Positions 1-8,135 of a stretch of 64,000 nt of DNA are shown here, piece after piece. The translations under genes were made by a program, and so were the position numbers. This DNA comes from an uncultured Flavobacteriaceae bacterium (lineage in GTDB: Bacteria > Bacteroidota > Bacteroidia > Flavobacteriales > Flavobacteriaceae), in NCBI GenBank assembly GCA_943789365.1, contig CALSTV010000001.1:806001-870000 (forward strand), read 5' to 3'. Within the stretch, counting starts at the first letter, position 1, and each line of letters opens with the position of its first letter. The notes below the pieces were generated by a model. It saw only the letters and a list, made by a program, of their open reading frames with translations, had not been told where the DNA came from and did no database searches.

Positions 1-610
1 GCTCCATTTTGAAAATTAGCCTTACAAGTGGCTAGCGCCCCTTGTAGTCTTTTCTGTTTCCAAAAAACACTTCAAAGTAAACAAGAAGGATTACATATCC
101 TTAGTGCGCTCCATTTTGAAAATTAGCCTTACAAGTGGCTAGCGCCCCTTGTAGTCTTTTCTGTTTCCAAAAAACACTTCAAAGTAAACAAGAAGGATTA
201 CATATCCTTAGTGCGCTCCATTTTGAAAATTAGCCTTACAAGTGGCTAGCGCCCCTTGTAGTCTTTTCTGTTTCCAAAAAACACTTCAAAGTAAACAAGA
301 AGGATTACATATCCTTAGTGCGCTCCATTTTGAAAATTAGCCTTACAAGTGGCTAGCGCCCCTTGTAGTCTTTTCTGTTTCCAAAAAACACTTCAAAGTA
401 AACAAGAAGGATTACATATCCTTAGTGCGCTCCATTTTGAAAATTAGCCTTACAAGTGGCTAGCGCCCCTTGTAGTCTTTTCTGTTTCCAAAAAACACTT
501 CAAAGTAAACAAGAAGGATTACATATCCTTAGTGCGCTCCATTTTGAAAATTAGCCTTACAAGTGGCTAGCGCCCCTTGTAGTCTTTTCTGTTTCCAAAA
601 AACACTTCAA
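1..610 (+). repeat. Tandem array of 107-bp units mimicking the tRNA-Arg 3' end
   Basis: Units begin at 1, 108, 215, 322, 429 and 536. The first five look identical and the sixth is truncated at about 610. The array probably continues beyond the window start. Read on the + strand each unit holds a T-arm-like hairpin (AAGGAT, loop TACAT, ATCCTT; first copy 86-102), then TGCGCTC (105-111), which equals the acceptor 3' strand of the neighbouring tRNA-Arg. A spacer follows, then a hairpin starting AGCCTTACAA, then a T-rich tail. The same order and much of the same sequence occur on the opposite strand at the 3' end of tRNA-Arg and its terminator. No protein coding is seen. Confidence 0.95.
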
Positions 611-641
611 GCAAGCTTGGTGTTTTTTGGAAACAGAAAAG
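584..641. repeat. 22-bp perfect inverted repeat joining the array to the tRNA-Arg terminator
   Basis: The left arm is 584-605, the loop 606-619 and the right arm 620-641. The left arm is the T-rich tail of the last 107-bp unit. The right arm is the tail that follows the tRNA-Arg terminator on the minus strand. It therefore marks the axis about which the units are inverted relative to the tRNA. Confidence 0.95.
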
Positions 642-667
642 CCTTACAAATCATAGATTTGTAAGGC
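631..667 (-). terminator. Intrinsic terminator of the tRNA-Ser-Pro-Arg operon
   Basis: A perfect 12-bp stem (641-652 with 656-667, loop ATA) is followed on the minus strand by TTTTCTGTTT. It lies 11 nt past the 3' end of tRNA-Arg, the last gene of the leftward tRNA operon. Confidence 0.9.
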
Positions 668-678
668 TTATTTATCTG

Positions 679-752
679 TGAGCGCAGAAGGATTCGAACC
701 TTCGACCGCCTCCTTAGAAGGGAGGTGCTCTATCCAGCTGAGCTATGCGCCC
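679..752 (-). tRNA. tRNA-Arg (anticodon TCT)
   Basis: Cloverleaf read from sequence: acceptor GGGCGCA pairs with TGCGCTC (one G-T), anticodon stem CCTCC/GGAGG with loop CTTCTAA, T-arm GAAGG-TTCGAAT-CCTTC, discriminator A. CCA is not encoded. It is the last gene of the leftward Ser-Pro-Arg cluster. Its T-arm, acceptor 3' strand and terminator are echoed in the 107-bp array next to it. Confidence 0.97.
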
Positions 753-801
753 ATTAAAGATACCAGAGTATCTTCAATGCAATTAAAATTCTTTTACTAA
801 G

Positions 802-876
802 TCGGGGTGGCAGGATTCGAACCTGCGACCTCCTCGTCCCAAACGAGGCGCGATGACCGGGCTACGCTACACCCCG
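802..876 (-). tRNA. tRNA-Pro (anticodon TGG)
   Basis: Acceptor CGGGGTG pairs perfectly with CACCCCG. The anticodon loop is TTTGGGA and the T-arm is GCAGG-TTCGAAT-CCTGC; discriminator A, no encoded CCA. It is the middle gene of the leftward tRNA operon. Its first ten bases form part of the 54-bp tandem repeat that runs through the spacer toward tRNA-Ser. Confidence 0.97.
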
Positions 877-1082
877 AAGGTGTGAACGGTAGTGTAGTTT
901 ATCTCGAGCTTGTCGAGAGACTACACCCCGAAGGTGTGAACGGTAGTGTAGTTTATCTCGAGCTTGTCGAGAGACTACACCCCGAAGGTGTGAACGGTAG
1001 TGTAGTTTATCTCGAGCTTGTCGAGAGACTACACCCCGAAGGTGTGAACGGTAGTGTAGTTTATCTCGAGCTTGTCGAGAGC
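867..1082. repeat. Four tandem 54-bp repeats overlapping the 5' end of tRNA-Pro
   Basis: Units start at 867, 921, 975 and 1029. The first ten bases of each (CTACACCCCG on the + strand) are the complement of the tRNA-Pro 5' end, and in the first unit they are that end. Each unit also contains a short palindrome, CTCGAGCTTGTCGAG. CTACAC and GTGTAG lie 31 nt apart end to end and can pair. Since 54 is divisible by 3, the array gives open frames with an 18-residue repeat, which I regard as artefacts. Confidence 0.95.
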
Positions 1083-1114
1083 ATACATACCTAATAAAAA
1101 AGACAAAAAAATTG

Positions 1115-1201
1115 CGGAGAGGAAGGGATTCGAACCCCCGGTACCCGTAAAGGTACAACTCCTTAGCAGGGAGCCCCGTTCGGCCACTCCGGCACCTCTC
1201 C
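1115..1201 (-). tRNA. tRNA-Ser (anticodon GCT)
   Basis: A long class II tRNA of 87 nt. Acceptor GGAGAGG pairs with CCTCTCC, discriminator G, anticodon loop CTGCTAA. The long variable arm is GTACCTTTACGGGTAC and the T-arm contains GGTTCGAATCC. It is the first gene of the leftward tRNA operon, about 55 nt from the promoter -7 element. Confidence 0.97.
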
Positions 1202-1506
1202 TAGATTTTTCAATCTGTAATTTTAATTTGTAAAAGAACTTAATTTTTGCGTGTGCAAATGTAACTCTCCTTTTAGTATTTCACAACAATTTTATGACTT
1301 TTTTTTAATAAAAATCATTTTAAATTCGACCATGTGTAGATTGACTCTTTCTATTTAAGCAATTCACTCGAACCAAACCCTTGAAATAAAGAAAATTAGA
1401 TTGGTTCTTCCTATTCCAAAGTAGCAGGTAGCAGGTAGCAATGGAAAATAACCCGAAAACCAAATAACCGAACAACTAAAGAACCCATAAATAGAAAGGC
1501 TAAATA
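1202..1506. other. Intergenic region between tRNA operon and HD-domain gene
   Basis: It holds the tRNA promoter and, at 1421-1440, three copies of a GTAGCAG/GGTAGCA heptamer. The same word is repeated 12 times at 56895-56977. No open frame or RNA gene is recognised in the remainder. Confidence 0.7.
1256..1286 (-). promoter_or_regulatory. Bacteroidota-type promoter of the tRNA operon
   Basis: On the minus strand TTG (1286-1284), a 20-nt spacer and TACATTTG (1263-1256) match the flavobacterial TTG / TANNTTTG consensus. The following bases, CACAC, are identical to those of the promoter inferred ahead of rplC. Confidence 0.8.
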
Positions 1507-3555
1507 CTACTCAGGATACTCAATTCTCAAATGATAAATGTTCTTCAACTTCTTTTTGAGTACCTTTTTTATAGTTTCAATTTCTCTAAAAGTGATATTG
1601 GCATTTCGAAACTGACCATCGGCCATTTGCTTGGCGGTGATTTTATCGATTAATTCATCAATCATCTGAGCTGTGGGTGTTTTTAAACTTTTAGAGGCTG
1701 CTTCTGCTGCATCGCACATCATCAGAATAGCTGTTTCTCTAGAAAATGGAATGGGTCCAGGGTATTGAAAATCTTCTTTTCGTATGCTTTCCAAATTACC
1801 CTCTTCTTCCTTTTTTAAAAAATAATAAACTGTACTGGTACCATGATGTGTTCGTATAAAGTCGATAATTCTATCTGGAAGTCCGTATTTTTTTGCCAAT
1901 TCAATACCATTCAATACATGTTCTATGATGATACGCGCACTGTCTTTCGGTGCTAAATCGTCATGTGGATTTACTGCTGTAGATTGATTTTCCGTAAAAT
2001 ACATTGGATTTACCATTTTTCCAATATCATGATACAACGCTCCGGTACGTACCAACATGGAATTGGCACCAATTTCATTCGCAGCGGCATCGGCCAAATT
2101 CGCGACCTGCATAGAATGCTGAAAGGTTCCAGGTGCTTTTTCGTTCAAATCACGCAGCAAACGAGAATTTGAATTTGACAGTTCCAACAAGGTGATATCC
2201 GACACCAATCCAAAGAGTTTTTCGTACATCCATATTAAAAATAAAGACAAAAAAGACAACACCCCATTCAAAGCAAACATCACGAAATAATCCCAATTCA
2301 TCTGATTGATATTCCCCTCATGTATGATCGAAAATGCAAAATACGTAAGCATGTAAATCAAGGTTATCTGCCCAACCGAGATAAACAAGTTTGCTCTTTT
2401 GTACAACTCAGATACGGTGAGTATGGTAATGATTCCTGCAATGATTTGCAGAAAGATAAACTCAAAACTATTCGGAACAATAAAGCCCAGTAGTAAAACC
2501 GTTAACACATGGGTAAACATACCGAGTCGCGCATCAAAAAAAGCTTTTAAAACAATAGGCAAAATACTTAAAGGCACCACATATAAATAATCTACCTGGT
2601 ATTGTACCGTAAAAGTCACCAAGAAAATCATCAACAACACGTTGATAAAAATAAAGGTCACATTGCTGTTGTTTTCAAAAATCTCTCTTCTTTCCTGACG
2701 CAAAAACAACAACAACATCATCAATGCCAATGCTACTAAAATGGTATAACCAAAAACAATCCAATTGTAATTGTTCTGGCTCCAAATTTGCGATTTATAT
2801 TCTTCTTTTAAGGAGTTTAGGATATCGAACTTTGTCCCTTCTACGATATCTCCACGAAAAATCACCAATTGATCAGCCGATACCAAACCTGTCGTATACG
2901 AGATTCCGCTATAGGCATCTTCTAAAGATTTGGATGTAAAATTTTCATCAAAAGAGACGTTGGGTACTACAACTTCAGAAATCACTTTAATCAAAATTTC
3001 TTTATAGACATAACTTGTAGTATCTCCAATTTCTTCTTGTATCAAAGCAAATAGCTCTTTTGGAAACAAAAAATCTCCAAAGGGCATTTCACTAATCTCA
3101 TTCCCTTTTCGAAGTACAACAGTTGTAGCTAGGTCGGTAATTTTCGATTCACTCGCAGTTTCTAAAAATCCATTTTTATAGATCACCGAGAGAATTTTTG
3201 CTCCCTTTTCAACGAGTAACTCACTATACAAAGAATCGCCGGCAATGGATTGAAATCGTTCTGTCATTGCCTTTTGAACAGAAGCAACCACTTCCAAATC
3301 ATAGGCAAAGAAGCGTTGTGCGTTTTTTGCAATCTCAGCTTTTTCTTCTGCTATGCGTTCTGGACTTTTTTGTATGGCAAAATCAAAAGGTGCATATAAG
3401 TTTTCATACTGCCACGGCTTTCCTTTTTGAAATTCGTATTTAAACTTACCTCCTTTTGGAAAAAAATAAACTACCAAAACCGTCGTCACTATAAACAAGA
3501 AGACTTTGTAAATGATAGAATTGTTCTGATAAATGGTGTTGATGATTTTTTTCAT
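1507..3555 (-). CDS. 7TM-HD family membrane phosphohydrolase (PgpH/YqfF-like)
   Basis: About 682 residues. Order: an N-terminal membrane anchor, a large extracytoplasmic 7TMR-HDED-type domain (about residues 40-270), a block of seven hydrophobic segments (about 270-470), and a cytoplasmic HD domain. In numbering from the upstream ATG at 3561, the HD ligands are visible as the His in FQHSMQ (482) and His-Asp in YHDIGKM (511-512). Characterised PgpH members hydrolyse cyclic di-AMP, so a second-messenger phosphodiesterase role is likely by family. Start: ATG at 3555 gives MKKIIN; ATG at 3561 adds Met-Cys and cannot be excluded. It is monocistronic, facing the tRNA operon. Confidence 0.9.
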   Translation of the reverse strand: MKKIINTIYQNNSIIYKVFLFIVTTVLVVYFFPKGGKFKYEFQKGKPWQYENLYAPFDFAIQKSPERIAEEKAEIAKNAQRFFAYDLEVVASVQKAMTERFQSIAGDSLYSELLVEKGAKILSVIYKNGFLETASESKITDLATTVVLRKGNEISEMPFGDFLFPKELFALIQEEIGDTTSYVYKEILIKVISEVVVPNVSFDENFTSKSLEDAYSGISYTTGLVSADQLVIFRGDIVEGTKFDILNSLKEEYKSQIWSQNNYNWIVFGYTILVALALMMLLLFLRQERREIFENNSNVTFIFINVLLMIFLVTFTVQYQVDYLYVVPLSILPIVLKAFFDARLGMFTHVLTVLLLGFIVPNSFEFIFLQIIAGIITILTVSELYKRANLFISVGQITLIYMLTYFAFSIIHEGNINQMNWDYFVMFALNGVLSFLSLFLIWMYEKLFGLVSDITLLELSNSNSRLLRDLNEKAPGTFQHSMQVANLADAAANEIGANSMLVRTGALYHDIGKMVNPMYFTENQSTAVNPHDDLAPKDSARIIIEHVLNGIELAKKYGLPDRIIDFIRTHHGTSTVYYFLKKEEEGNLESIRKEDFQYPGPIPFSRETAILMMCDAAEAASKSLKTPTAQMIDELIDKITAKQMADGQFRNANITFREIETIKKVLKKKLKNIYHLRIEYPE

Positions 3556-3744
3556 GCACATTCAATTGATATTCAAAAATAACAAATTAAACAGTAGCTC
3601 AATTTGAATGCGTCATTTTTATTAAGATTGTTTTGAACAAGCCCCAGTTGTCGTCAATTTCCAAGTCTAAAACTAGCGTCAAAAGCTATCCGAATTTGAA
3701 AATAATTAAGTACTTTCGCATATACCCAAATCCAAAACACCTAT

Positions 3745-4932
3745 ATGAATAAGGAAGTTGTCATCGTTTCTGCTGTCAGAACTCCTATTGGAAGCTTCTT
3801 AGGAAGTCTTTCAACGGTTGCTGCTACGGAACTTGGTGCCATTGCCATTAAGGGTGCTTTGGACAAAATTCAATTAGACCCAATGCTAATTGATGAAGTA
3901 TTGATGGGAAATGTACTGCAAGCTAATTTAGGACAAGCTCCAGCTAAACAAGCAGCCATTGTTGCAGGTATTCCAAACAATGTTCCCTGTACCACAATCA
4001 ATAAAGTCTGTGCTTCTGGGATGAAAGCTGTCATGCAAGCAGCACAAGCAATTCAGTGCGGAGATGCTGAGATTGTCGTTGCTGGCGGTATGGAAAACAT
4101 GTCTATGACACCGCATTATGTGGAAGGAAGAAAAGCTGCCAAGTTTGGCAACTTAACCATGACCGATGGACTGTTAAAAGATGGACTTACCAATGTGTAC
4201 GACCAACAACATATGGGGGTTTGTGCAGATGCCTGTGCCCATACGCATAACATCTCAAGAAGTGAACAAGACGATTTTGCTGCAAGTTCCTACAAGCGCG
4301 CTGCAAAAGCATGGGATGAAGGCAAATTTACAAATGAAGTGGTACCTGTGGAAATACCTCAGCGCAAAGGTCCCAATCTAATTGTAAGCAGCGACGAAGA
4401 ATACAAGGCTATAAATTTTGATAAACTTCCCCAATTGCGTCCAGCTTTTTCAAAGGAAGGAACGGTAACTGCGGCGAATGCCTCCACACTAAATGATGGA
4501 GCTGCTGCTATGGTAATCATGTCCCTAGAAAAGGCAAAAGACCTAAACCTTAAACCGTTGGTAAGAATAAAAGGATATGCGGATGCCTCTCTGGCTCCGG
4601 AACTTTTTACCACTGCTCCGGCAAAAGCGATGCCTAAAGCGCTTGAAAAAGCAGGAATTGGAATTTCTGAGGTAGATTATTTTGAATTGAATGAAGCTTT
4701 TTCTGTAGTAGGTATTGCCAATTGTAAATTGCTCGATATTGATACAGAAAAAACAAATGTAAATGGTGGTGCTGTCGCTTTAGGACATCCATTGGGTTGT
4801 TCTGGCGCCAGAATTCTGGTTACCCTAATCAATGTACTAAATCAAAACAATGGAAAGATTGGCGCAGCTGGTATATGTAATGGTGGGGGCGGCGCAAGTG
4901 CTATTATTATCGAAAAAAACAAAGACAGTTAA
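3745..4932 (+). CDS. Acetyl-CoA C-acyltransferase (thiolase)
   Basis: 395 residues, the usual length for a biosynthetic-type or beta-ketothiolase. Catalytic residues fall at the family positions: nucleophile Cys89 in NKVCASGMK, His348 in ALGHPLGCSG and Cys378 in ICNGGGGAS. It condenses two acetyl-CoA, or thiolytically cleaves 3-ketoacyl-CoA, in the cytoplasm. Sequence alone does not settle the direction or chain length. The stop codon overlaps the start of the NlpC/P60 gene (TAATG), implying translational coupling of two functionally unrelated genes. Confidence 0.93.
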   Translation: MNKEVVIVSAVRTPIGSFLGSLSTVAATELGAIAIKGALDKIQLDPMLIDEVLMGNVLQANLGQAPAKQAAIVAGIPNNVPCTTINKVCASGMKAVMQAAQAIQCGDAEIVVAGGMENMSMTPHYVEGRKAAKFGNLTMTDGLLKDGLTNVYDQQHMGVCADACAHTHNISRSEQDDFAASSYKRAAKAWDEGKFTNEVVPVEIPQRKGPNLIVSSDEEYKAINFDKLPQLRPAFSKEGTVTAANASTLNDGAAAMVIMSLEKAKDLNLKPLVRIKGYADASLAPELFTTAPAKAMPKALEKAGIGISEVDYFELNEAFSVVGIANCKLLDIDTEKTNVNGGAVALGHPLGCSGARILVTLINVLNQNNGKIGAAGICNGGGGASAIIIEKNKDS

Positions 4933-5702
4933 TGGATTACGGAATTTGTAATTTGAGCATCGTCTCGCTTCGTAGCGAACCTTCAAACAAGGTAGAGCTA
5001 GTATCTCAAGTCTTGTTTGGAGAACATTTTAAAGTGTTGGAAATCCGAAAGGAATGGAGTAGAATACGATTGGCTTTCGACAACTATGAGGGCTGGATAG
5101 ACAACAAACAGTTTGTTCTTATTTCACTTGAGGAATACAAAACTTTAGAAAAAGAAGCTACCGTACTCTCTGGAAATTTGGTAGAGTTTATTGCAGATGA
5201 AAAACATCAATTGTCTACGGTAGCACTAGGAGCAAGTTTACCACATTATAGAGACAATAACTTTCAGATAAACAAGGTTAATTATACTTTTGACGGAGAT
5301 GTCATTCAAGGTAAAAAGGAGAAGAACAACCTTATAAATACTGCATTTTTATTCTTAAACAGTCCTTATCTTTGGGGAGGAAAGACGCCTTTTGGCATTG
5401 ATTGTTCAGGTTTTTCTCAGATGGTATACAAACTCAATGGTTACCCACTATTAAGAGATGCCTCACAACAGGCAACTCAAGGAGAAGTACTGAGTTTTAT
5501 TGAAGAAAGTGAACCTGGAGACTTGGCTTTTTTCGATAATAACGAAGGTCTCATTACCCATGTAGGTATCATTATGAAGGACAATTATATCATTCATGCC
5601 CACGGAAAGGTGCGTATCGATAGATTGGATCATACCGGTATTTACAATGTTGACACAAGAAGACATTCACACAAACTGAGGGTGATAAAAAAAATCATAT
5701 AG
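4932..5702 (+). CDS. C40 family NlpC/P60 peptidase with SH3-like N-terminus
   Basis: 256 residues. The N-terminal part (about 1-60) resembles a bacterial SH3 domain; the C-terminal 120 residues are an NlpC/P60 fold. The catalytic triad is visible as Cys158 in GIDCSGF, His210 in THVGII and a following His in IIHAHG. Such enzymes cleave D-gamma-glutamyl-meso-diaminopimelate bonds in peptidoglycan peptides. No signal peptide is seen, so it may act on recycled muropeptides in the cytoplasm (inference). The start overlaps the thiolase stop by one base. Confidence 0.9.
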   Translation: MDYGICNLSIVSLRSEPSNKVELVSQVLFGEHFKVLEIRKEWSRIRLAFDNYEGWIDNKQFVLISLEEYKTLEKEATVLSGNLVEFIADEKHQLSTVALGASLPHYRDNNFQINKVNYTFDGDVIQGKKEKNNLINTAFLFLNSPYLWGGKTPFGIDCSGFSQMVYKLNGYPLLRDASQQATQGEVLSFIEESEPGDLAFFDNNEGLITHVGIIMKDNYIIHAHGKVRIDRLDHTGIYNVDTRRHSHKLRVIKKII

Positions 5703-5824
5703 ATAAGAAGCTTGCGCATAGAAATAGTACTCGTTTTTAATTAACACAAACAGCTGTAGTTTTTCACGAAATCTTCTATTTTCTTTACTATCTTTGAACT
5801 CAGAAATACGACTTAACACAATCT

Positions 5825-6274
5825 ATGAAAATCTATTTAGTTGCTTTTGGAATTCTACTTATGGCTTTGACTTCTTGTGAAGACGACGATTTTTGCGATA
5901 AAACAACTACGCCTAGACTTATCATTGGATTTTACGACAAGGACAGTCCTGAATCTCACAAAGATGTACCAATTTATGTATGGGCAGAAAACAAGGATTC
6001 TATTTACGAATTGGCGGTTGTAGATTCTATTCTCATTCCATTAGACACACAAAACAATACCACTCGATACAAATTTTCCACAACGAATATTATCGACGAA
6101 CTGGAGTTTTCCTACACGACAAGCGATGAGTTTTTGTCAGAGTCTTGTGGGTATATCGCTTATTTTAACGACTTCACAGTAAGCAGTCAGAGTAACAATT
6201 GGATAGACAGCGTGGAGATAAGCAGTACAAATATTGAAAATGAAACAGAGACACATGTTAAAATATACCATTAG
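5825..6274 (+). CDS. DUF6452 family lipoprotein
   Basis: 149 residues with a lipoprotein signal: hydrophobic segment then LTSC, with the lipid-bearing Cys followed by acidic residues (CEDDDF), typical of Bacteroidota lipoproteins. The motif CDKTTTPRLIIGFYD is characteristic of DUF6452. Function unknown. It is paired with the DUF6048 gene, which overlaps its 3' end, an arrangement recurring in Flavobacteriaceae. Probably periplasmic or outer-membrane anchored. Confidence 0.85.
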   Translation: MKIYLVAFGILLMALTSCEDDDFCDKTTTPRLIIGFYDKDSPESHKDVPIYVWAENKDSIYELAVVDSILIPLDTQNNTTRYKFSTTNIIDELEFSYTTSDEFLSESCGYIAYFNDFTVSSQSNNWIDSVEISSTNIENETETHVKIYH

Positions 6275-7025
6275 TTGTTGTTTTGTTTTGTTTTCTTGCG
6301 TCTTTTATGCCCAAGATAAAACAACTACTTCACCGGTATCGGAAAAAGATTCTATAGCCATATCCGCTCTAGAAAACACCGTTACCAAAGACAGTGTTGC
6401 ATTCAAAAAAAATTACGGCTTAAGGCTTGGTATCGACCTTAGCAAACCTATATTATCCTTGACAAAGGACAATTATAGCGGCTTTGAAATAGTAGGTGAT
6501 TACCGAATTAAACGCAATTTGTATATTGCCGCCGAAATGGGCTATGGCGAACAGAACACAAGACGGGATACCTATCGATACACCACAGATGGTTCGTTTA
6601 TTACCGCTGGTATCAATGTCAACACTTTTAAGAACTGGTTGGAAATGGACAATGAAATCTACTTGGGAGCTCGTTATGGTTTTAGCACATTTTCACAAAC
6701 CGTTGAAAATTATACCATCTACCAAGAAGGAACCGAAATAAATGGTGTTTCTGGCCCTTATTTTGAGCCTAGGTATGAAGACACTCCCGTCACTCACGAT
6801 AGTTTAACTGCGCATTGGTTCTCTATTGTTTTTGGTTTCAAAGTACAAACCTTAAAAAACTTGTATCTCGGATTTAGTTTTCAAATGAACAGAATGCTCA
6901 GTACTACAGAGCCCGATAATTTTAAAAACCTGCATGTACCCGGTTTTAACAAGGTATATTCTTCCGATACAGGTGTTGGATTCAACTATACAATTAGTTA
7001 CAGGATTCCATTGTATAAAAAATAA
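6255..7025 (+). CDS. DUF6048 family putative outer-membrane protein
   Basis: 256 residues from ATG 6255, chosen because MLKYTISCCFVLFSCVFYAQ forms a clean signal peptide; ATGs at 6234 and 6240 would add only a charged extension. After the signal come alternating short hydrophobic strands with aromatic ends and many Tyr/Phe residues, as in a small beta-barrel. DUF6048 has no known function. The 20-nt overlap with the DUF6452 gene suggests coupled expression and joint action at the cell surface. Confidence 0.83.
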   Translation: MLKYTISCCFVLFSCVFYAQDKTTTSPVSEKDSIAISALENTVTKDSVAFKKNYGLRLGIDLSKPILSLTKDNYSGFEIVGDYRIKRNLYIAAEMGYGEQNTRRDTYRYTTDGSFITAGINVNTFKNWLEMDNEIYLGARYGFSTFSQTVENYTIYQEGTEINGVSGPYFEPRYEDTPVTHDSLTAHWFSIVFGFKVQTLKNLYLGFSFQMNRMLSTTEPDNFKNLHVPGFNKVYSSDTGVGFNYTISYRIPLYKK

Positions 7026-7089
7026 GCTTTGCGCTTTGAATCCTTAGCCCGAAGACTTACATTTATTCCTCATATATAATACAATAACA

Positions 7090-8040
7090 ATGAACGGCGT
7101 ACCCAGTGTAGATTTATCAGATTTTCTTTCAAACGACTCCAAACGAAAAGAAACCTTTATTAAAGAAATAGGCAATGCTTTTGAAACCATTGGTTTTGTT
7201 GCCTTAAAAGGCCATTTTTTAAAACCTGATTTGATAGCAAGTTTGTATGCCGAAATCAATAATTTTTTTGACTTACCAGAATCCATAAAACAAAACTATG
7301 AGATTGAAGGAATTGGGGGCCAAAGAGGTTATACGTCTTTTGGAAAAGAAAGCGCCAAAGGAAAAAAGGAAGCCGACTTGAAAGAATTTTGGCATTTTGG
7401 TCAATATGTTGAAGACAATCCTGAACTAAAAAATTTATATCCTGAAAATGTCATTGTAAACGAATTGCCAAGTTTTAATGCCGTTGGGAAGGAAACCTAT
7501 CAGCTCTTGGAAAAAACAGCCAAATATGTACTCCGAGCTTTGGCTTTACATATTGGAATAGCGGAAGACTATTTCGATACATACATTCACAATGGCAACT
7601 CCATTTTAAGACCAATCCACTACCCTCCTATTATAGATAAACCCAAAGGAGCTGAACGTGCAGCGGCCCATGGCGACATTAATTTAATTACCTTATTAAT
7701 GGGCGCACAAGGAAAAGGACTTCAGGTGCAAAACCGTCAAGATGAATGGATAGATGCCATTGCTCAACCCGATGAGTTGATGATTAACGTTGGAGATATG
7801 TTGTCTAGATTGACGAACAACAAATTAAAATCTACCATACACAGGGTCACAAACCCTCCACAAGAGTTATGGGGTACTTCTCGCTATTCCATACCTTTTT
7901 TTATGCATCCTGTGGCTTCTATGAAACTTAATTGTTTAGAGGTTTGTATTGATGAGGAAAATCCCAAATTGTATGAAGATACTACAGCAGGCGAGTTCTT
8001 AACTGAAAGATTAATAGAATTGGGGTTGATTAAGCATTAG
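7090..8040 (+). CDS. 2-oxoglutarate/Fe(II)-dependent oxygenase, isopenicillin N synthase-like
   Basis: 316 residues with the N-terminal DIOX_N region (about 5-110) and the C-terminal double-stranded beta-helix. Iron ligands are visible as His194 and Asp196 in AHGDIN and His251 in TIHRV. The Arg in RYSIPFF would bind 2-oxoglutarate. The fold and motifs place it with plant-type 2OG dioxygenases and isopenicillin N synthase-like enzymes. The substrate cannot be predicted. No biosynthetic cluster surrounds it, so a beta-lactam role is not supported. A bidirectional terminator follows. Confidence 0.88.
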   Translation: MNGVPSVDLSDFLSNDSKRKETFIKEIGNAFETIGFVALKGHFLKPDLIASLYAEINNFFDLPESIKQNYEIEGIGGQRGYTSFGKESAKGKKEADLKEFWHFGQYVEDNPELKNLYPENVIVNELPSFNAVGKETYQLLEKTAKYVLRALALHIGIAEDYFDTYIHNGNSILRPIHYPPIIDKPKGAERAAAHGDINLITLLMGAQGKGLQVQNRQDEWIDAIAQPDELMINVGDMLSRLTNNKLKSTIHRVTNPPQELWGTSRYSIPFFMHPVASMKLNCLEVCIDEENPKLYEDTTAGEFLTERLIELGLIKH

Positions 8041-8074
8041 GTCTAATTTTTCGTTTACCACAATAAAAGCAAAT

Positions 8075-8111
8075 AAAAAAGCCACTTTGTAATGTACAAA
8101 GTGGCTTTTTT
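8075..8111. terminator. Bidirectional intrinsic terminator
   Basis: An 11-bp perfect stem GCCACTTTGTA/TACAAAGTGGC with loop ATG is flanked by A6 on the left and T6 on the right. It can stop both the oxygenase transcript (+) and the TPR-gene transcript (-). Confidence 0.9.
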
Positions 8112-8135
8112 AGTAATAGCTATATACAATACCTC

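Noticed and set aside
1-610. CRISPR array
   Set aside because: The whole 107-bp unit is repeated with no variable spacers, and no cas genes are near.
1-610. Integron attC array
   Set aside because: No GTTRRRY/RYYYAAC core pairs are visible, there are no cassettes between units, and the units match the adjacent tRNA end instead.
807-1158. Open frames on both strands with 18-residue repeats
   Set aside because: They arise from the 54-bp tandem repeat and run into tRNA genes; 54 is divisible by 3, so the repeat stays in frame.
7090-8040. Beta-lactam biosynthesis suggested by isopenicillin N synthase similarity
   Set aside because: There are no other pathway genes nearby, and the family is broad; only the 2OG-Fe(II) fold is supported.
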